64,000 nucleotides of DNA from Hydractinia symbiolongicarpus (lineage: Eukaryota > Cnidaria > Hydrozoa > Anthoathecata > Hydractiniidae), in contig NC_079876.1 in assembly GCF_029227915.1 (NCBI RefSeq), forward strand, positions 38,547,828 through 38,611,827, given 5' to 3'. Below, one piece after another: positions 48,301 to 60,984 of this stretch. A program made the translations under genes and the position numbers. Each line of letters begins with the position of its first letter. The stretch's first letter is position 1. The notes under the pieces are model-generated. The model made no database searches. It was given only the letters and a program-made list of their open reading frames with translations, and was not told where the DNA came from.

Positions 48301-50200
48301 CGTTTGCCGGCGATTAAACTTCTTTTATTCAGCGTCTCATCAAAAATGAAAACATTTTTGAAAACTACAAGTCTCATGCGTTATAGTGGTGAAAAAATAA
48401 TTTAAAAAATCGTTCGGGAAATGGGTTTACTCACTGGGTACTTTCTTTGTATACTTTTGACTATACGGCCGCGTCGGGAGTTACGGGAAATCGCGGGTTT
48501 TCGTTTGCCGGCGATTAAACATCTTTTATTCAGCGTCTCATCAAAAATGAAAACATTTTTGAAAACTACAAGTCTCATGCGTTTTAGTGGTGAAAAAATA
48601 ATTTAAAAAATCGTTCGGGAAATGAGTTTACTCCCTGGGTACTTTCTTTGTATACTTTTGACTATACGGCCGAGTCGGGATTTACGGGAAATCGCGGGTT
48701 TTCGTTTGCCGGCGAATAAACTTCTTTTATTCAGCGTCTCATCAAAAATGAAAACATTTTTAAAAACTACAAGTCTCATGGGCTTTAGTGGTGAAATAAT
48801 AATTTAAAAAATCGTTCGGGAAATGAGTTTACACCCCGGGTACTTTCTTTGTATACTTTTGACTATACGGCCGAGTCTGGAGTTACGGGAAATCGCGCGT
48901 TTTCGTTTGCCGGCGATTAAAATTCTTTTATTCAGCGTCTCATCAAAAATGAAAACATTTTTGAAAACTACAAGTCTCATGCGTTATAGTGGTGAAAAAA
49001 TAAATTAAAAAATCGTTCGGGAAATGAGTTTACTCCGTGGGTACTTTCTTTGTATACTTTTGACTATACGGGCCAAGCCCGGGATTTACGGGAAATCGCC
49101 GGTTTTCTTTTGCCGGCGATTAAACCACTTTCATTAAACGTCTCATCAAAAATGAAAATATTTCTGAAAACTACAAGTCTCGTGCGTTTTAGTGGTGAAA
49201 ATATAAATTAAAAAATCGTTCGGGAAATGAGTTTACTCCCTGGGTACTTTCTTTGTAAACTTTTGACTATACGGCCGAGTCGGGATTTACGGGAAATCGC
49301 GGGTTTTCGTTTGCCGGCGATTAAACTTCTTTTATTCAGCGTCTCATCAAAAATGAAAACATTTTTGAAAACTACAAGTCTCATGCGTTATAGTGGTGAA
49401 AAAATAAATTAAAAAATCGTTCGGGAAATGAGTTTACTCCCTGGGTACTTTCTTTGTATACTTTTGACTATACGGGCCGAGTCCGGGATTTACGGGAAAT
49501 TGCAGGTTTTCGTTTGCCGGCGATTAAACTTCATTTATTCAGCGTCTCATCAAAAATGAAAACATTTTTGAAAACTACAAGTCTCATGCGTTTTAGTGGT
49601 GCAAAATATAAATTAAAAAATCGTTCGGGAAATGAGTTTACTCCCTGGGTACTTTCTTTGTAAACTTTTGACTATACGGCCGAGTCGGGATTTACGGGAA
49701 ATCGCGGGTTTTCGTTTGCCGGCGATTAAACTTCTTTTACTCAGCGTCTCATCAAAAATGAAAACATTTTTGAAAACTACAAGTCTCATGCGTTATAGTG
49801 GTGAAAAAATAAATTAAAAAATCGTTCGGGAAATGAGTTTACTCCCTGGGTACTTTCTTTGTATACTTTTGACTATACGGGCCGAGTCCGGGATTTACGG
49901 GAAATCGCAGGTTTTCGTTTGCCGGCGATTAAACTTCATTTATTCAGCGTCTCATCAAAAATGAAAACATTTTTGAAAACTACAAGTCTCATGCGTTTTA
50001 GTGGTGAAAAGATAATTTAAAAAATCGTTTTGGAAATGAGTTTAATCACAGGGTACTTTCTTTGCATACATTCGACTATACGGGCCAAGCCCGGGATTTA
50101 CGGGAAATCGCCGGTTTTCCTTTGCCGGCGATTAAACCACTTTCATTAAGCGTCTCATCAAAAATGAAAACATTTCTGAAAACTACAAGTCTCATGCGTT
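42320..50200 (+). repeat. HOR domain 5: 5-, 12-, 11- and 10-monomer periods with CCTTGGG marker
   Basis: A CCTTGGGTTTGCAGG subtype occurs with CTTGGG at 42610, 43621, 46048 and 48273 (spacings 1,011, 2,427 and 2,225 bp). A GGTTTACTC/CGGCCGCGTCGGG monomer recurs at 43972, 46399 and 48421 (2,427 and 2,022 bp). A 201-bp GTAAAC monomer recurs at 44981, 47206 and 49227 (2,225 and 2,021 bp). The domain combines 201-bp monomers otherwise seen in the first 10 kb with GAATACACGGG monomers otherwise seen in domain 3, plus its own TCGCCGGTTTTC/CCACTTTCATTAAG subtype with AATATTTCTG. Confidence 0.87.
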
Positions 50201-50203
50201 TTA

Positions 50204-50812
50204 GTGTTGAAAAAATAATTTAAAAAATTGTTCGGGAAATGAGTTTACACCCTGGGTACTTTCTTTGTATACTTTTGACTATACGGGTCGAGTCCGGGAT
50301 TTACGGGAAGTCGCGGGTTTTCGTTTGCCGGCGATTAAACTTCTTTTATTCAGCGTCTCATCAAAAATGAAAACATTTTTAAAAACTACAAGTCTCATGG
50401 GCTTTAGTGGTGAAATAATAATTTAAAAAATCGTTCTGGAAATGAGTTTACACCCTGGGTACTTTCTTTGTATACTTTTGACTATACCGGTCGAGTCCGG
50501 GATTTACGGGAAGTCGCGGGTTTTCGTTTGCCGGCGATTAAACTTCTTTTATTCAGCGTCTCATCAAAAATGAAAACATTTTTAAAAACTACAAGTCTCA
50601 TGGGCTTTAGTGGTGAAATAATAATTTAAAAAATCGTTCTGGAAATGAGTTTACACCCTGCGTACTTTCTTTGTATACTTTTGACTATACGGGTCGAGTC
50701 CGGGATTTACGGGAAGTGGCGGGTTTTCGTTTGCCGGCGATTAAACTTCTTTTATTCAGCGTCTCATCAAAAATGAAAACATTTTTAAAAACTACAAGTC
50801 TCATGGGCTTTA
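50204..50812 (+). repeat. Run of near-identical single monomers (1-mer amplification)
   Basis: Three consecutive 203-bp monomers, 50204-50406, 50407-50609 and 50610-50812, share TTTACACCCTG, GGTCGAGTCCGGG, GGAAGT and GGGCTTTAGTGG. They differ at only a few bases, for example GGGTAC against GCGTAC, and GAAGTCGC against GAAGTGGC. Adjacent monomers elsewhere in the window differ much more, so this is a local monomer-level duplication. Confidence 0.85.
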
Positions 50813-53800
50813 GTGGTGAAATAATAATTTAAAAAATCGTTCTGGAAATGAGTTTACACCCTGGGTACTTCCTTTGTATACTTTTGACTATACCGGTCGA
50901 GTCCGGGATTTACGGGAAATTGCGGGTTTTCGTTTGCCAGCTATTAAACTTTTTTTATTCAGCGTCCCATCAAAAATGAAAGCATTTTTGAAAACTACAA
51001 GTCTCATGCGCTTTAGTGGTGAAAAAATAATATAAAAAATCGTTTTGGAAATGAGTTTACTCACAGGGTACTTTCTTTGTATACATTCGACTATACGGGC
51101 CAAGCCCGGGATTTACGGGAAATTGCGGGTTTATGTTTGCCGGCGATTAAACCACTTTCATTAAGCGTCTCATCAAAAATGAAAACATTTCTGAAAACTA
51201 CAAGTCTCATGCGTTTTAGTGTTGAAAAAATAATTGAAAAATTCGTTCGGGAAATGAGTTTACACCCTGGGTACTTTCTTTCTATACTTTTGACTATACG
51301 GGCCGAGTCCGGGATTTACGGGAAGTCGCAGGTTTTCGTTTGCGGGCGATTAAACTTCTTTTATTCAGCGTCTCATCAAAAATGAAAACATTTTTAAAAA
51401 CTACAAGTCTCATGGGCTTTAGTGGTGAAATAATAAATTAAAAAATCGTTCTGGAAATGAGTTTACACCCTGGGTACTTTCTTTGTATACTTTTGACTAT
51501 ACGGGTCGAGTCCGGGATTTACGGTAAGTCGCAGGTTTTCGTTTGCGGGCGATTAAACTTCTTTTATTCAGCGTCTCATCAAAAATGAAAGCATTTTTGA
51601 AAACTACAAGTCTCATGCGTTTTAGTGGTGAAAAAATAAATTAAAAAATCGTTCGGGAAATGAGTTTACTCACAGGGTACTTTTTTTGTATACATTCGAC
51701 TATACGGGCCAAGCCCGGGATTTACGGGAGATCGCGGGTTTTCGTTTGTAGGCGATTAAACCTCTTTCATTAAGCGTCTCATTAAAAATGAAAGCATTTT
51801 TGAAAACTACAAGTCTCATGCGTTTTAGTATGAAAAAAAAATTTAAAAAATCGTTCGGGAAATGAGTTTACTCCCTGGGTACTTTCTTTGTATACATTCG
51901 ACTATACGGGCCAAGCCCGGGATTTACGGGAAGTCGCGGGTTTTTGTTTGCCGGCGATTAAACTTCTTTTATTCAGCGTCTCATCAAAAATGAAAGTATT
52001 TTTAAATACTACAAGTCACATGGGCTTTAGTGGTAAAATAATAATTTAAAAAATCGTTCGGGAAATGAGTTTACTCGCAGGGTACTTTCTTTGTATATAT
52101 TCGACTATACGGGCCAAGCCCAGGATTTACGGAAAATCGCGGGTTTTCGTTTGCCGGCGATTAAACCTCTTTTATTCAGCGTCTCATCAAAAATGAAAAC
52201 ATTTTTGAAAACTACAAGTCTCATGTGTTTTAGTGGTGAAAAAATAATTTAAAAAATCGTTCATGCAATGAGTTTACACCCTGGGTACTTTCTTTGTATA
52301 CTTTTGACTATAAGGCCGAGTCCAGGATTTACGGGAAGTCATGGGTTTTCGTTTGCCGGCGAATAAACTTCTTTTATTCAGCGTCTCATCAAAAATGAAA
52401 ACATTTTTAAAAACTACAAGTCTCATGCGTTTTAGTGGTGAAAAAAAAATTTAAAAAATCGTTCGGGAAATGAGTTTACTCCCTGGGTACTTTCTTTGTA
52501 TACATTCGACTATACGGGCCAAGCCCGGGATTTACGGGAAGTCGCGGGTTTTTGTTTGCCGGCGATTAAACTTCTTTTATTCAGCGTCTCATCAAAAATG
52601 AAAGTATTTTTAAATACTACAAGTCACATGGGCTTTAGTGGTAAAATAATAATTTAAAAAATCGTTCGGGAAATGAGTTTACTCGCAGGGTACTTTCTTT
52701 GTATATATTCGACTATACGGGCCAAGCCCAGGATTTACGGAAAATCGCGGGTTTTCGTTTGCCGGCGATTAAACCTCTTTTATTCAGCGTCTCATCAAAA
52801 ATGAAAACATTTTTGAAAACTACAAGTCTCATGTGTTTTAGTGGTGAAAAAATAATTTAAAAAATCGTTCATGCAATGAGTTTACACCCTGGGTACTTTC
52901 TTTGTATACTTTTGACTATAAGGCCGAGTCCAGGATTTACGGGAAGTCATGGGTTTTCGTTTGCCGGCGAATAAACTTCTTTTATTCAGCGTCTCATCAA
53001 AAATGAAAACATTTTTAAAAACTACAAGTCTCATGCGTTTTAGTGGTGAAAAAAAAATTTAAAAAATCGTTCGGGAAATGAGTTTACTCCCTGGGTACTT
53101 TCTTTGTATACATTCGACTACACGGGCCAAGCCCGGGATTTAGGGGAAATCGCGGGTTTTCGTTTGCCGGCGATTAAACCTCTTTCATTAAGCGTCTCAT
53201 CAAAAATGAAAACATTTTTGAAAACTACAAGTCTCATGTGTTTTAATGGTGAAAAAATAATTTAAAAAATCGTTCGGAAAATGAGTTTACTCCCTGGGTA
53301 CTTTCTTTGTATACTTTTGACTATACCGGTCAAGTCCGGGATTTACGGGAAATTTCGGGTTTTCGTTTGCCAGCTATTAAACTTTTTTTATTCAGCGTCC
53401 CATCAAAAATGAAAACATTTTTGAAAACTACAAGTCTCATGCGTTTTAGTGGTGAAATAATAATTTTAAAAATCGTTCTGGAAATGAGTTTACACCCTGG
53501 GTACTTTCTTTGTATACTTTTGACTATACGGGCCAAGCCCGGGATTTACGGGAAATCGCGGGTTTTCGTTTGTAGGCGATTAAACCTCTTTCATTAAGCG
53601 TCTCATCAAAAATGAAAGCATTTTTGAAAACTACAAGTCTCATGCGTTTTAGTATAAAAAAAAAAATTTAAAAAATCGTTCGGGAAATGAGTTTACTCCC
53701 TGGGTACTTTCTTTGTATACTTTTGACTATACGGGCCAAGCCCGGGATTTACGGGAAATCGCGGTTTTTCGTTTGCCGGCGATTAAACTTCTTTTATTCA

Positions 53801-56800
53801 GCGTCTCATCAAAAATGAAAACATTTTTGAAAACTACAAGTCTTATGCGTTTTAGTGGTGAAAAAATAATTTAAAAAATCGTTCTGGAAATGAGTTTACT
53901 CGCAGGGTACTTTCTTTGTATATATTCGACTATACGGGCCAAGCCCGGGATTTACGGAAAATCGCGGGTTTTCGTTTGCCGGCGATTAAACCTCTTTTAT
54001 TCAGCGTCTCATCAAAAATGAAAACATTTTTGAAAACTACAAGTCTCATGTGTTTTAGTGGTGAAAAAATAATTTAAAAAATCGTTCATGAAATGAGTTT
54101 ACACCCTGGGTACTTTCTTTGTATACTTTTGACTATACGGCCGAGTCCAGGATTTACGGGAAGTCATGGGTTTTCGTTTGCCGGCGAATAAACTTCTTTT
54201 ATTCAGCGTCTCATCAAAAATGAAAACATTTTTAAAAACTACAAGTCTCATGCGTTTTAGTGGTGAAAAAAAAATTTAAAAAATCGTTCGGGAAATGAGT
54301 TTACTCCCTGGGTACTTTCTTTGTATACATTCGACTACACGGGCCAAGCCCGGGATTTAGGGGAAATCGCGGGTTTTCGTTTGCCGGCGATTAAACCTCT
54401 TTCATTAAGTGTCTCATCAAAAATGAAAACATTTTTGAAAACTACAAGTCTCATGTGTTTTAATGGTGAAAAAATAATTTAAAAAATCGTTCGGAAAATG
54501 AGTTTACTCCCTGGGTACTTTCTTTGTATACTTTTGACGATACCGGTCGAGTCCGGGATTTACGGGAAATTGCGGGTTTTCGTTTGCCAGCTATTAAACT
54601 TTTTTTATTCAGCGTCCCATCAAAAATGAAAACATTTTTGAAAACTACAAGTCTCATGCGTTTTAGTGGTGAAAAAATAATATAAAAAATCGTTTTGGAA
54701 ATGAGTTTACACCCTGGGTACTTTCTTTGTATACTTTTGACTATACGGGCCGAGTCCAGAATTTACGGGAAGTCATGGGTTTTCGTTTGCCGGCGAATAA
54801 ATCTCTTTTATTCAGCGTCTCATCAAAAATGAAAACATTTTTGAAAACTACAAGTCTCATGTGTTTTAGTGGTGAAAAAATAATTTAAAAAATCGTTCAT
54901 GAAATGAGTTTACACCCTGGGTACTTTCTTTGTATACTTTTGACTATACGGCCGAGTCCAGGATTTACGGGAAGTCATGGGTTTTCGTTTGCCGGCGAAT
55001 AAACTTCTTTTATTCAGCGTCTAATCAAAAATGAAAACATTTTTAAAAACTACAAGTCTCATGCGTTTTAGTGGTGAAAAAAAAATTTAAAAAATCGTTC
55101 GGGAAATGAGTTTACTCCCTGGGTACTTTCTTTGTATACATTCGACTACACGGGCCAAGCCCGGGATTTAGGGGAAATCGCGGGTTTTCGTTTGCCGGCG
55201 ATTAAACCTCTTTCATTAAGCGTCTCATCAAAAATGAAAACATTTTTAAAAACTACAAGTCTCATGTGTTTTAATGGTGAAAAAATAATTTAAAAAATCG
55301 TTCGGAAAATGAGTTTACTCCCTGGGTACTTTCTTTGTATACTTTTGACTATACCGGTCGAGTCCGGGATTTACGGGAAATTGCGGGTTTTCGTTTGCCA
55401 GCTATTAAACTTTTTTTATTCAGCGTCCCATCAAAAATGAAAACATTTTTGAAAACTACAAGTCTCATGCGTTTTAGTGGTGAAAAAATAATATAAAAAA
55501 TCGTTTTGGAAATGAGTTTACACCCTGGGTACTTTCTTTGTATACTTTTGACTATACGGGCCGAGTCCAGGATTTACGGGAAGTCATGGGTTTTCGTTTG
55601 CCGGCGAATAAACTTCTTTTATTCAGCGTCTCATCAAAAATGAAAACATTTTTAAAAACTACAAGTCTCATGCGTTTTAGTGGTGAAAAAAAAATTTAAA
55701 AAATCGTTCGGAAAATGAGTTTACTCCCTGGGTACTTTCTTTGTATACATTCGACTACACGGGCCAAGCCCGGGATTTAGGGGAAATCGCTGGTTTTCGT
55801 TTTTCCGGCGATTAAATCTCTTTCATTAAGCGTCTCATCAAAAATGAAAACATTTTTGAAAACTACAAGTCTCATGCGTTTTAGTGGTGAAAAAATAATT
55901 TAAAAAATCGTTCGGAAAATGAGTTTACTCCCTGGGTACTTTCTTTGTATACTTTTGACTATACCGGTCGAGTCCGGGATTTACGGGAAATTGCGGGTTT
56001 TCGTTTGCCAGCTATTAAACTTTTTTTATTCAGCGTCCCATCAAAAATGAAAACATTTTTGAAAACTACAAGTCTCATGCGTTTTAGTGGTGAAAAAATA
56101 ATATAAAAAATCGTTCTGGAAATGAGTTTACTCACAGGGTACTTTCTTTGTATACATTCGACTATACAGGCCAAGCCCGGGATTTACGGGAAATCGCGGG
56201 TTTATGTTTGCCGGCGATTAAACCACTTTCATTAAGCGTCTCATCGAAAATGAAAACATTTCTGAAAACTACAAGTCTCATGCGTTTTACTGTTGAAAAA
56301 ATAATTTAAAAAATCGTTCGGGAAATGAGTTTACACCCTGGGTACTTTCTTTGTATACTTTTGACTATACGGGCCGAGTCCGGGATTTACGGGAAGTCGC
56401 GGGTTTTCGTTTGCCAGCGATTAAACTTCTTTTATTCAGCGTCTCATCAAAAATGAAAACATTTTTAAAAACTACAAGTCTCATGGGCTTTAGTGGTGAA
56501 ATAATAATTTAAAAAATCGTTCTGGAAATGAGTTTACACCCTGGGTACTATCTTTGTATACTTTTGACTATACGGGCCGAGTCCGGGATTTACGGGAAAT
56601 CGCAGGTTTTCGTTTGCCGGAGATTAAACTTCTTTTATTCAGCGTCTCATCGAAAATGAAAACATTTTTGAAAACTACAAGTCTCATGCGTTTTAGTGGT
56701 GAAAATATAATTTAAAAAATCGTTCGGGAAATGGGTTTACTCCCTGGGTACTTTCTTTGTATACTTTTGACTATACGGGCCGAGTCCGGGATTTACGGGA

Positions 56801-57900
56801 AGTCGCGGGTTTTCGTTTGCCGGCGATTAAACTTCTTTTATTCAGGGTCTCATCAAAAATGAAAACAAATTTGAAAACTGCTAGTCTCATGCGTTTTAGT
56901 GGTGAAAAAATAATTCAAAAAATCGTTCGTGAAATGAGTTTACTTCCTGGGTACTTTCTTTGTATACTTTTGACTATACGGGCCGAGTCCGGGATTTACG
57001 GGAAGTCGCGGGTTTTCGTTTGCCGGCGATTAAACTTCTTTTACTCAGCGTCTCATCAAAAATGAAAACATTTTTAAAAACTACAAGTCTCATGGGCTTT
57101 AGTGGTGAAATAATAATTTAAAAAATCGTTTGGGAAATAAGTTTACTCCCTGGGTACTTTCTTTGTATACTTTTGACTTTACGGGCCGAGTCCGGGATTT
57201 ACGGGAAATCGCAGGTTTTCGTTTGCCGGCGATTAAACTTCTTTTATTCAGCGTCTCATCAAATATGAAAACATTTTTAAAAACTACAAGTCTCATGCGT
57301 TTTAGTGGTGAAAAAATAAATTAAAAAATCGTTCGGGAAATGACTTTACTCCCTGGGTACTTTCTTTGTATACTTTTGACTATACGGGCCAAGCCGGGAT
57401 TAACGGGAAATCGCGGGTTTTCGTTTGCCGGCGATTAAACTTCTTTTATTCAGTGTCTCATCAAAAATGAAAACAATTTTGAAAACTACAAGTCTTATGC
57501 GTTTTAGTAGTGAAAAAATAATTTAAAAAATCGTTCTGGAAATGAGTTTACTCACAGGGTACTTTTTTTGTAAACATTCAACTATACGGGCCAAGCCCGG
57601 GATTTACGGGAAATCGCGGGTTTTCGTTTGTCGGCGATTAAACCTCTTTCATTAAGCGTCTCATCAAAAATGAAAGCATTTCTAAAAACTACAAGTCTCA
57701 TGCGTTTTAGTATGAAAAAAAAATTTAAAAAATCGTTCGGGAAATGAGTTTACTCCCTGGGTACTTTCTTTGTATACTTTTGACTATACGGGCCAAGCCT
57801 GGGATTTACGGGAAATCGCGGTTTTTCGTTTGCCGGCGATTAAACTTATTTTGTTCAGCGTCTCATCAAAAATGAAAACATTTTTGAAAACTACAAGTCT
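50813..57900 (+). repeat. HOR domain 6: mixed subtypes with short local amplifications
   Basis: This stretch mixes TACCGGTCGAGTCC monomers with CAGCTATTAAAC, GAAGTCATGGG monomers with GGCGAATAAAC, TTTAGGGG monomers and CCACTTTCATTAAG monomers. GAAGTCATGGG-type monomers lie near 52340, 52948, 54165, 54774, 54976 and 55585. The pairs 54165/54976 and 54774/55585 are each 811 bp apart, a four-monomer period. No long HOR is regular across the whole stretch. I see no gene. Confidence 0.82.
51840..53055 (+). repeat. Tandem 608-bp trimer duplication
   Basis: The rare TGAAAGTATT variant followed by TTTAAATACTACAAGTCAC occurs at 51991 and 52599. The ATGGGTTTTCG marker occurs at 52340 and 52948, also 608 bp apart. 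Both copies share TCATGCAATGAG and the TATAAGGCCGAG variant, seen nowhere else that I noticed. Together these indicate a very recent three-monomer duplication. Confidence 0.88.
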
Positions 57901-58147
57901 CATGCGTTTTAGTGGTGAAAAATAATTTAAAAAATCGTTCGGAAAATGAGTTTACTCCCTGGGTACTTTCTTTGTATACTTTTGACTATACCGGTCGAGT
58001 CTGGGATTTACGGGAAATTGCGGGTTTTCGTTTGCCAGCTATTAAACTTTTTTTATTCAGCGTCCCATCAAAAATGGAAACATTTTTGAAAACTACAAGT
58101 CTCATGCGTTTTAGTGGTGATAAAATAATATAAAAAATCGTTTTGAA

Positions 58148-60984
58148 AATGAGTTTACTCACACGGTACTTTCTTTGTATACATTCGACTATACGGGCCA
58201 AGCCCGGGATTTACGGGAAATCGCGGGTTTATGTTTGCCGGCGATTAAACCACTTTCATTAAGCGTCTCATCAAAAATGAAAACATTTCTGAAAACTACT
58301 AGTCTCATGCGTTTTAGTGTTGAAAAAATAATTCAAAAAATCGTTCGGGAAATGAGTTTACTCCCTGGGTACTTTCTTTGTATACTTTTGACTATACGGG
58401 CCGAGTCCGGGATTTACGGGAAGTCGCGGGTTTTCGTTTGCCGGCGATTAAACTTCTTTTATTCAGCGTCTCATCAAAAATGAAAACATTTTTAAAAACT
58501 ACAAGTCTCATGGGCTTTAGTGGTGAAATAATAATTTAAGAAATCGTTCTGGAAATGAGTTTACACCCTGGGTACTATCTTTGTATACTTTTGACTATAC
58601 GGGTCGAGTCCGGGATTTACAGGAAATCGCAGGTTTTCGTTTGCCGGCGATTAAACTTCTTTTATTCAGCGTCTCATCAAAAATGAAAACATTTTTGAAA
58701 ACTACAAGTCTCATGGGCTTTAGTGGTGAAATAATAATTTAAAAAATCGTTCTGGAAATGAGTTTACACCCTGGGTACTATCTTTGTATACTTTTGACTA
58801 TACGGGTCGAGTCCGGGATTTACGGGAAATCGCAGGTTTTCGTTTGCCGGCGATTAAACTTCTTTTATTCAGCGTCTCATCAAAAATGAAAACATTTTTG
58901 AAAACTACAAGTCTCATGCGTTTAAGTGGAGAAAATATAATTTAAAAAATCGTTCGGGAAATGAGTTTACTCCCTGGGTACTTTCTTTGTATACTTTTAA
59001 TTATATGGTCCGAGTCCAGGGTTTACGGGAAATGGCGGGTTTTCGTTTGCCGGTATTAAACTTTTTTTATTCAGCGTCTCATCAAAAATGAAAACATTTT
59101 TGAAAACTACAAGTCTCATGCGTTTTAGTGGTGAAAAAATAATATAAAAAATCGTCCGGGAAATGAGTTTACTCCCTGGGTACTTTTCTTGTATACTTTT
59201 GACTATGCGGGCCAAGCCCGGGATTTACGGGAAATGGCGTGTTTTTGTTTGCCGGCGATTAAACTTCTTTTATCCAGTGCCTCATCAAAAATGAAAACAT
59301 TTTTGAAAACTACAAGTCTCATGGGCTTTAGTGGTGAAATAATAATTTAAAAAATCGTTCTGGAAATGAGTTTACACCCTGGGTACTATCTTTGTATACT
59401 TTTGACTATACGGGCCGAGTCCGGGATTTACGGGAAATCGCAGGTTTTCGTTTGCCGGCGATTAAACTTCTTTTATTCAGCGTCTCATCAAAAATGAAAA
59501 CATTTTTGAAAACTACAAGTCTCATGCGTTTAAGTGGAGAAAATATAATTTAAAAAATCGTTCGGGAAATGAGTTTACTCCCTGGGTACTTTCTTTGTAT
59601 ACTTTTAATTATATGGTCCGAGTCCAGGGTTTACGGGAAATGGCGGGTTTTCGTTTGCCAGCATTAAACTTTTTTTATTCAGCGTCTCATCAAAAATGAA
59701 AACATTTTTGAAAACTACAAGTCTCATGCGTTTTAGTGGTGAAAAAATAATATAAAAAATCGTTCGGGAAATGAGTTTACTCCCTGGGTACTTTTATTGT
59801 ATACTTTTGACTATGCGGGCCAAGCCCGGGATTTACGGGAAATGGCGTGTTTTCTTTTGCCGGCGATTGAACTTCTTTTATCCAGTGTCTCATCAAAAAT
59901 GAAAACATTTTTGAAAACTACAAGTCTCATGGGCTTTAGTGATGAAATAATAATTTAAAAAATCGTTCTGGAAATGAGTTTACACCCTGGGTACTATCTT
60001 TGTATACTTTTGACTATACGGGTCGAGTCCGGGATTTACGGGAACTCGCAGGTTTTCGTTTGCCGGCGATTAAACTTCTTTTATTCAGCGTCTCATCAAA
60101 AATGAAAACATTTTTGAAAACTACAAGTCTCATGCGTTTTAGTGGTGAAAATATAATTTAAAAAATCGTTCGGGAAATGAGTTTACTCCCTGGGTACTTT
60201 CTTTGTATACTTTTAATTATACATGCCGAGTCCAGGGTTTACAAGAAATCGCGGGTTTTCGTTTGCCGGCATTAAACTTCTTTTATTCAGCGTCTCATCA
60301 AAAATGAAAACATTTTTGAAAACTACAAGTCTCATGCGTTTTAGTGGTGAAAAAATAATATAAAAAATCGTTCGGGAAATGAGTTTACTCCCTGGGTACT
60401 TTCCTTGTATACTTTTGACTATGCGGGCCAAGCCCGGGATTTACGGGAAATGGCGTGTTTTCGTTTGCCGGTGATTAAACTTCTTTTATCCAGTGTCTCA
60501 TCAAAAATAAAAACATTTTTGAAAACTACAAGTCTCATGCGTTTTAGTGCTGAAAAGATAATTTAAAAAATCGTTTTGGAAATGAGTTTACTCACAGGGT
60601 ACTTTCTTTGTATACATTCGACTATACGGCCAAGTCCGGGATTTACGGGAAATCGCGGGTTTTCGTTTGCCGGCGATTAAACCACTTTCATTAAGCGTCT
60701 CATCAAAATTGAAAACATTTTTGAAAATTACAAGTCTCATGCGTTTTAGTGGTGGAAAAATAATTTAAAAAATCGTTCGGGAAATGAGTTATCTCCCTGG
60801 GTACTTTCTTTGTATACTTTTGATTATACGGCCGAGTCCGGGGTTTACGGGAAATGGCGGGTTTTCGTTTGCCGACAATTAAACTTCTTTTATTCAGCGT
60901 CTCATCAAAAATGAAAACATTTTTAAAAACTACAAGTCTCATGCGTTTTAGTGGTGAAAAAATAATTTAAAAAATCGTTCGGAA
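58148..60984 (+). repeat. HOR domain 7, copy 1: 2,837-bp, 14-monomer unit
   Basis: The unit starts in a monomer with CTCACACGGTAC (58159) and includes a TTTATGTTTGCC monomer, AATTATATGGTCCGAG monomers with AAACTTTTTTTATTC, GTATACTTTTGACTATGCGGG monomers with TATCCAGTG, and GAGTTATCTCCC. It contains one monomer more than copy 2. The GGGTCGAGTCCGGG/TACTATCTTTG monomer is present twice in succession, near 58541 and 58744. The boundaries are set where similarity to copy 2 begins and are accurate to roughly 20 bp. Confidence 0.88.

Noticed and set aside
55795-55825. TTTTCGTTTTTCCGGCG as an insertion site
   Set aside because: It is explained by one or two bases of slippage in the TTTTCGTTTGCCGGCG segment; no foreign sequence is present.
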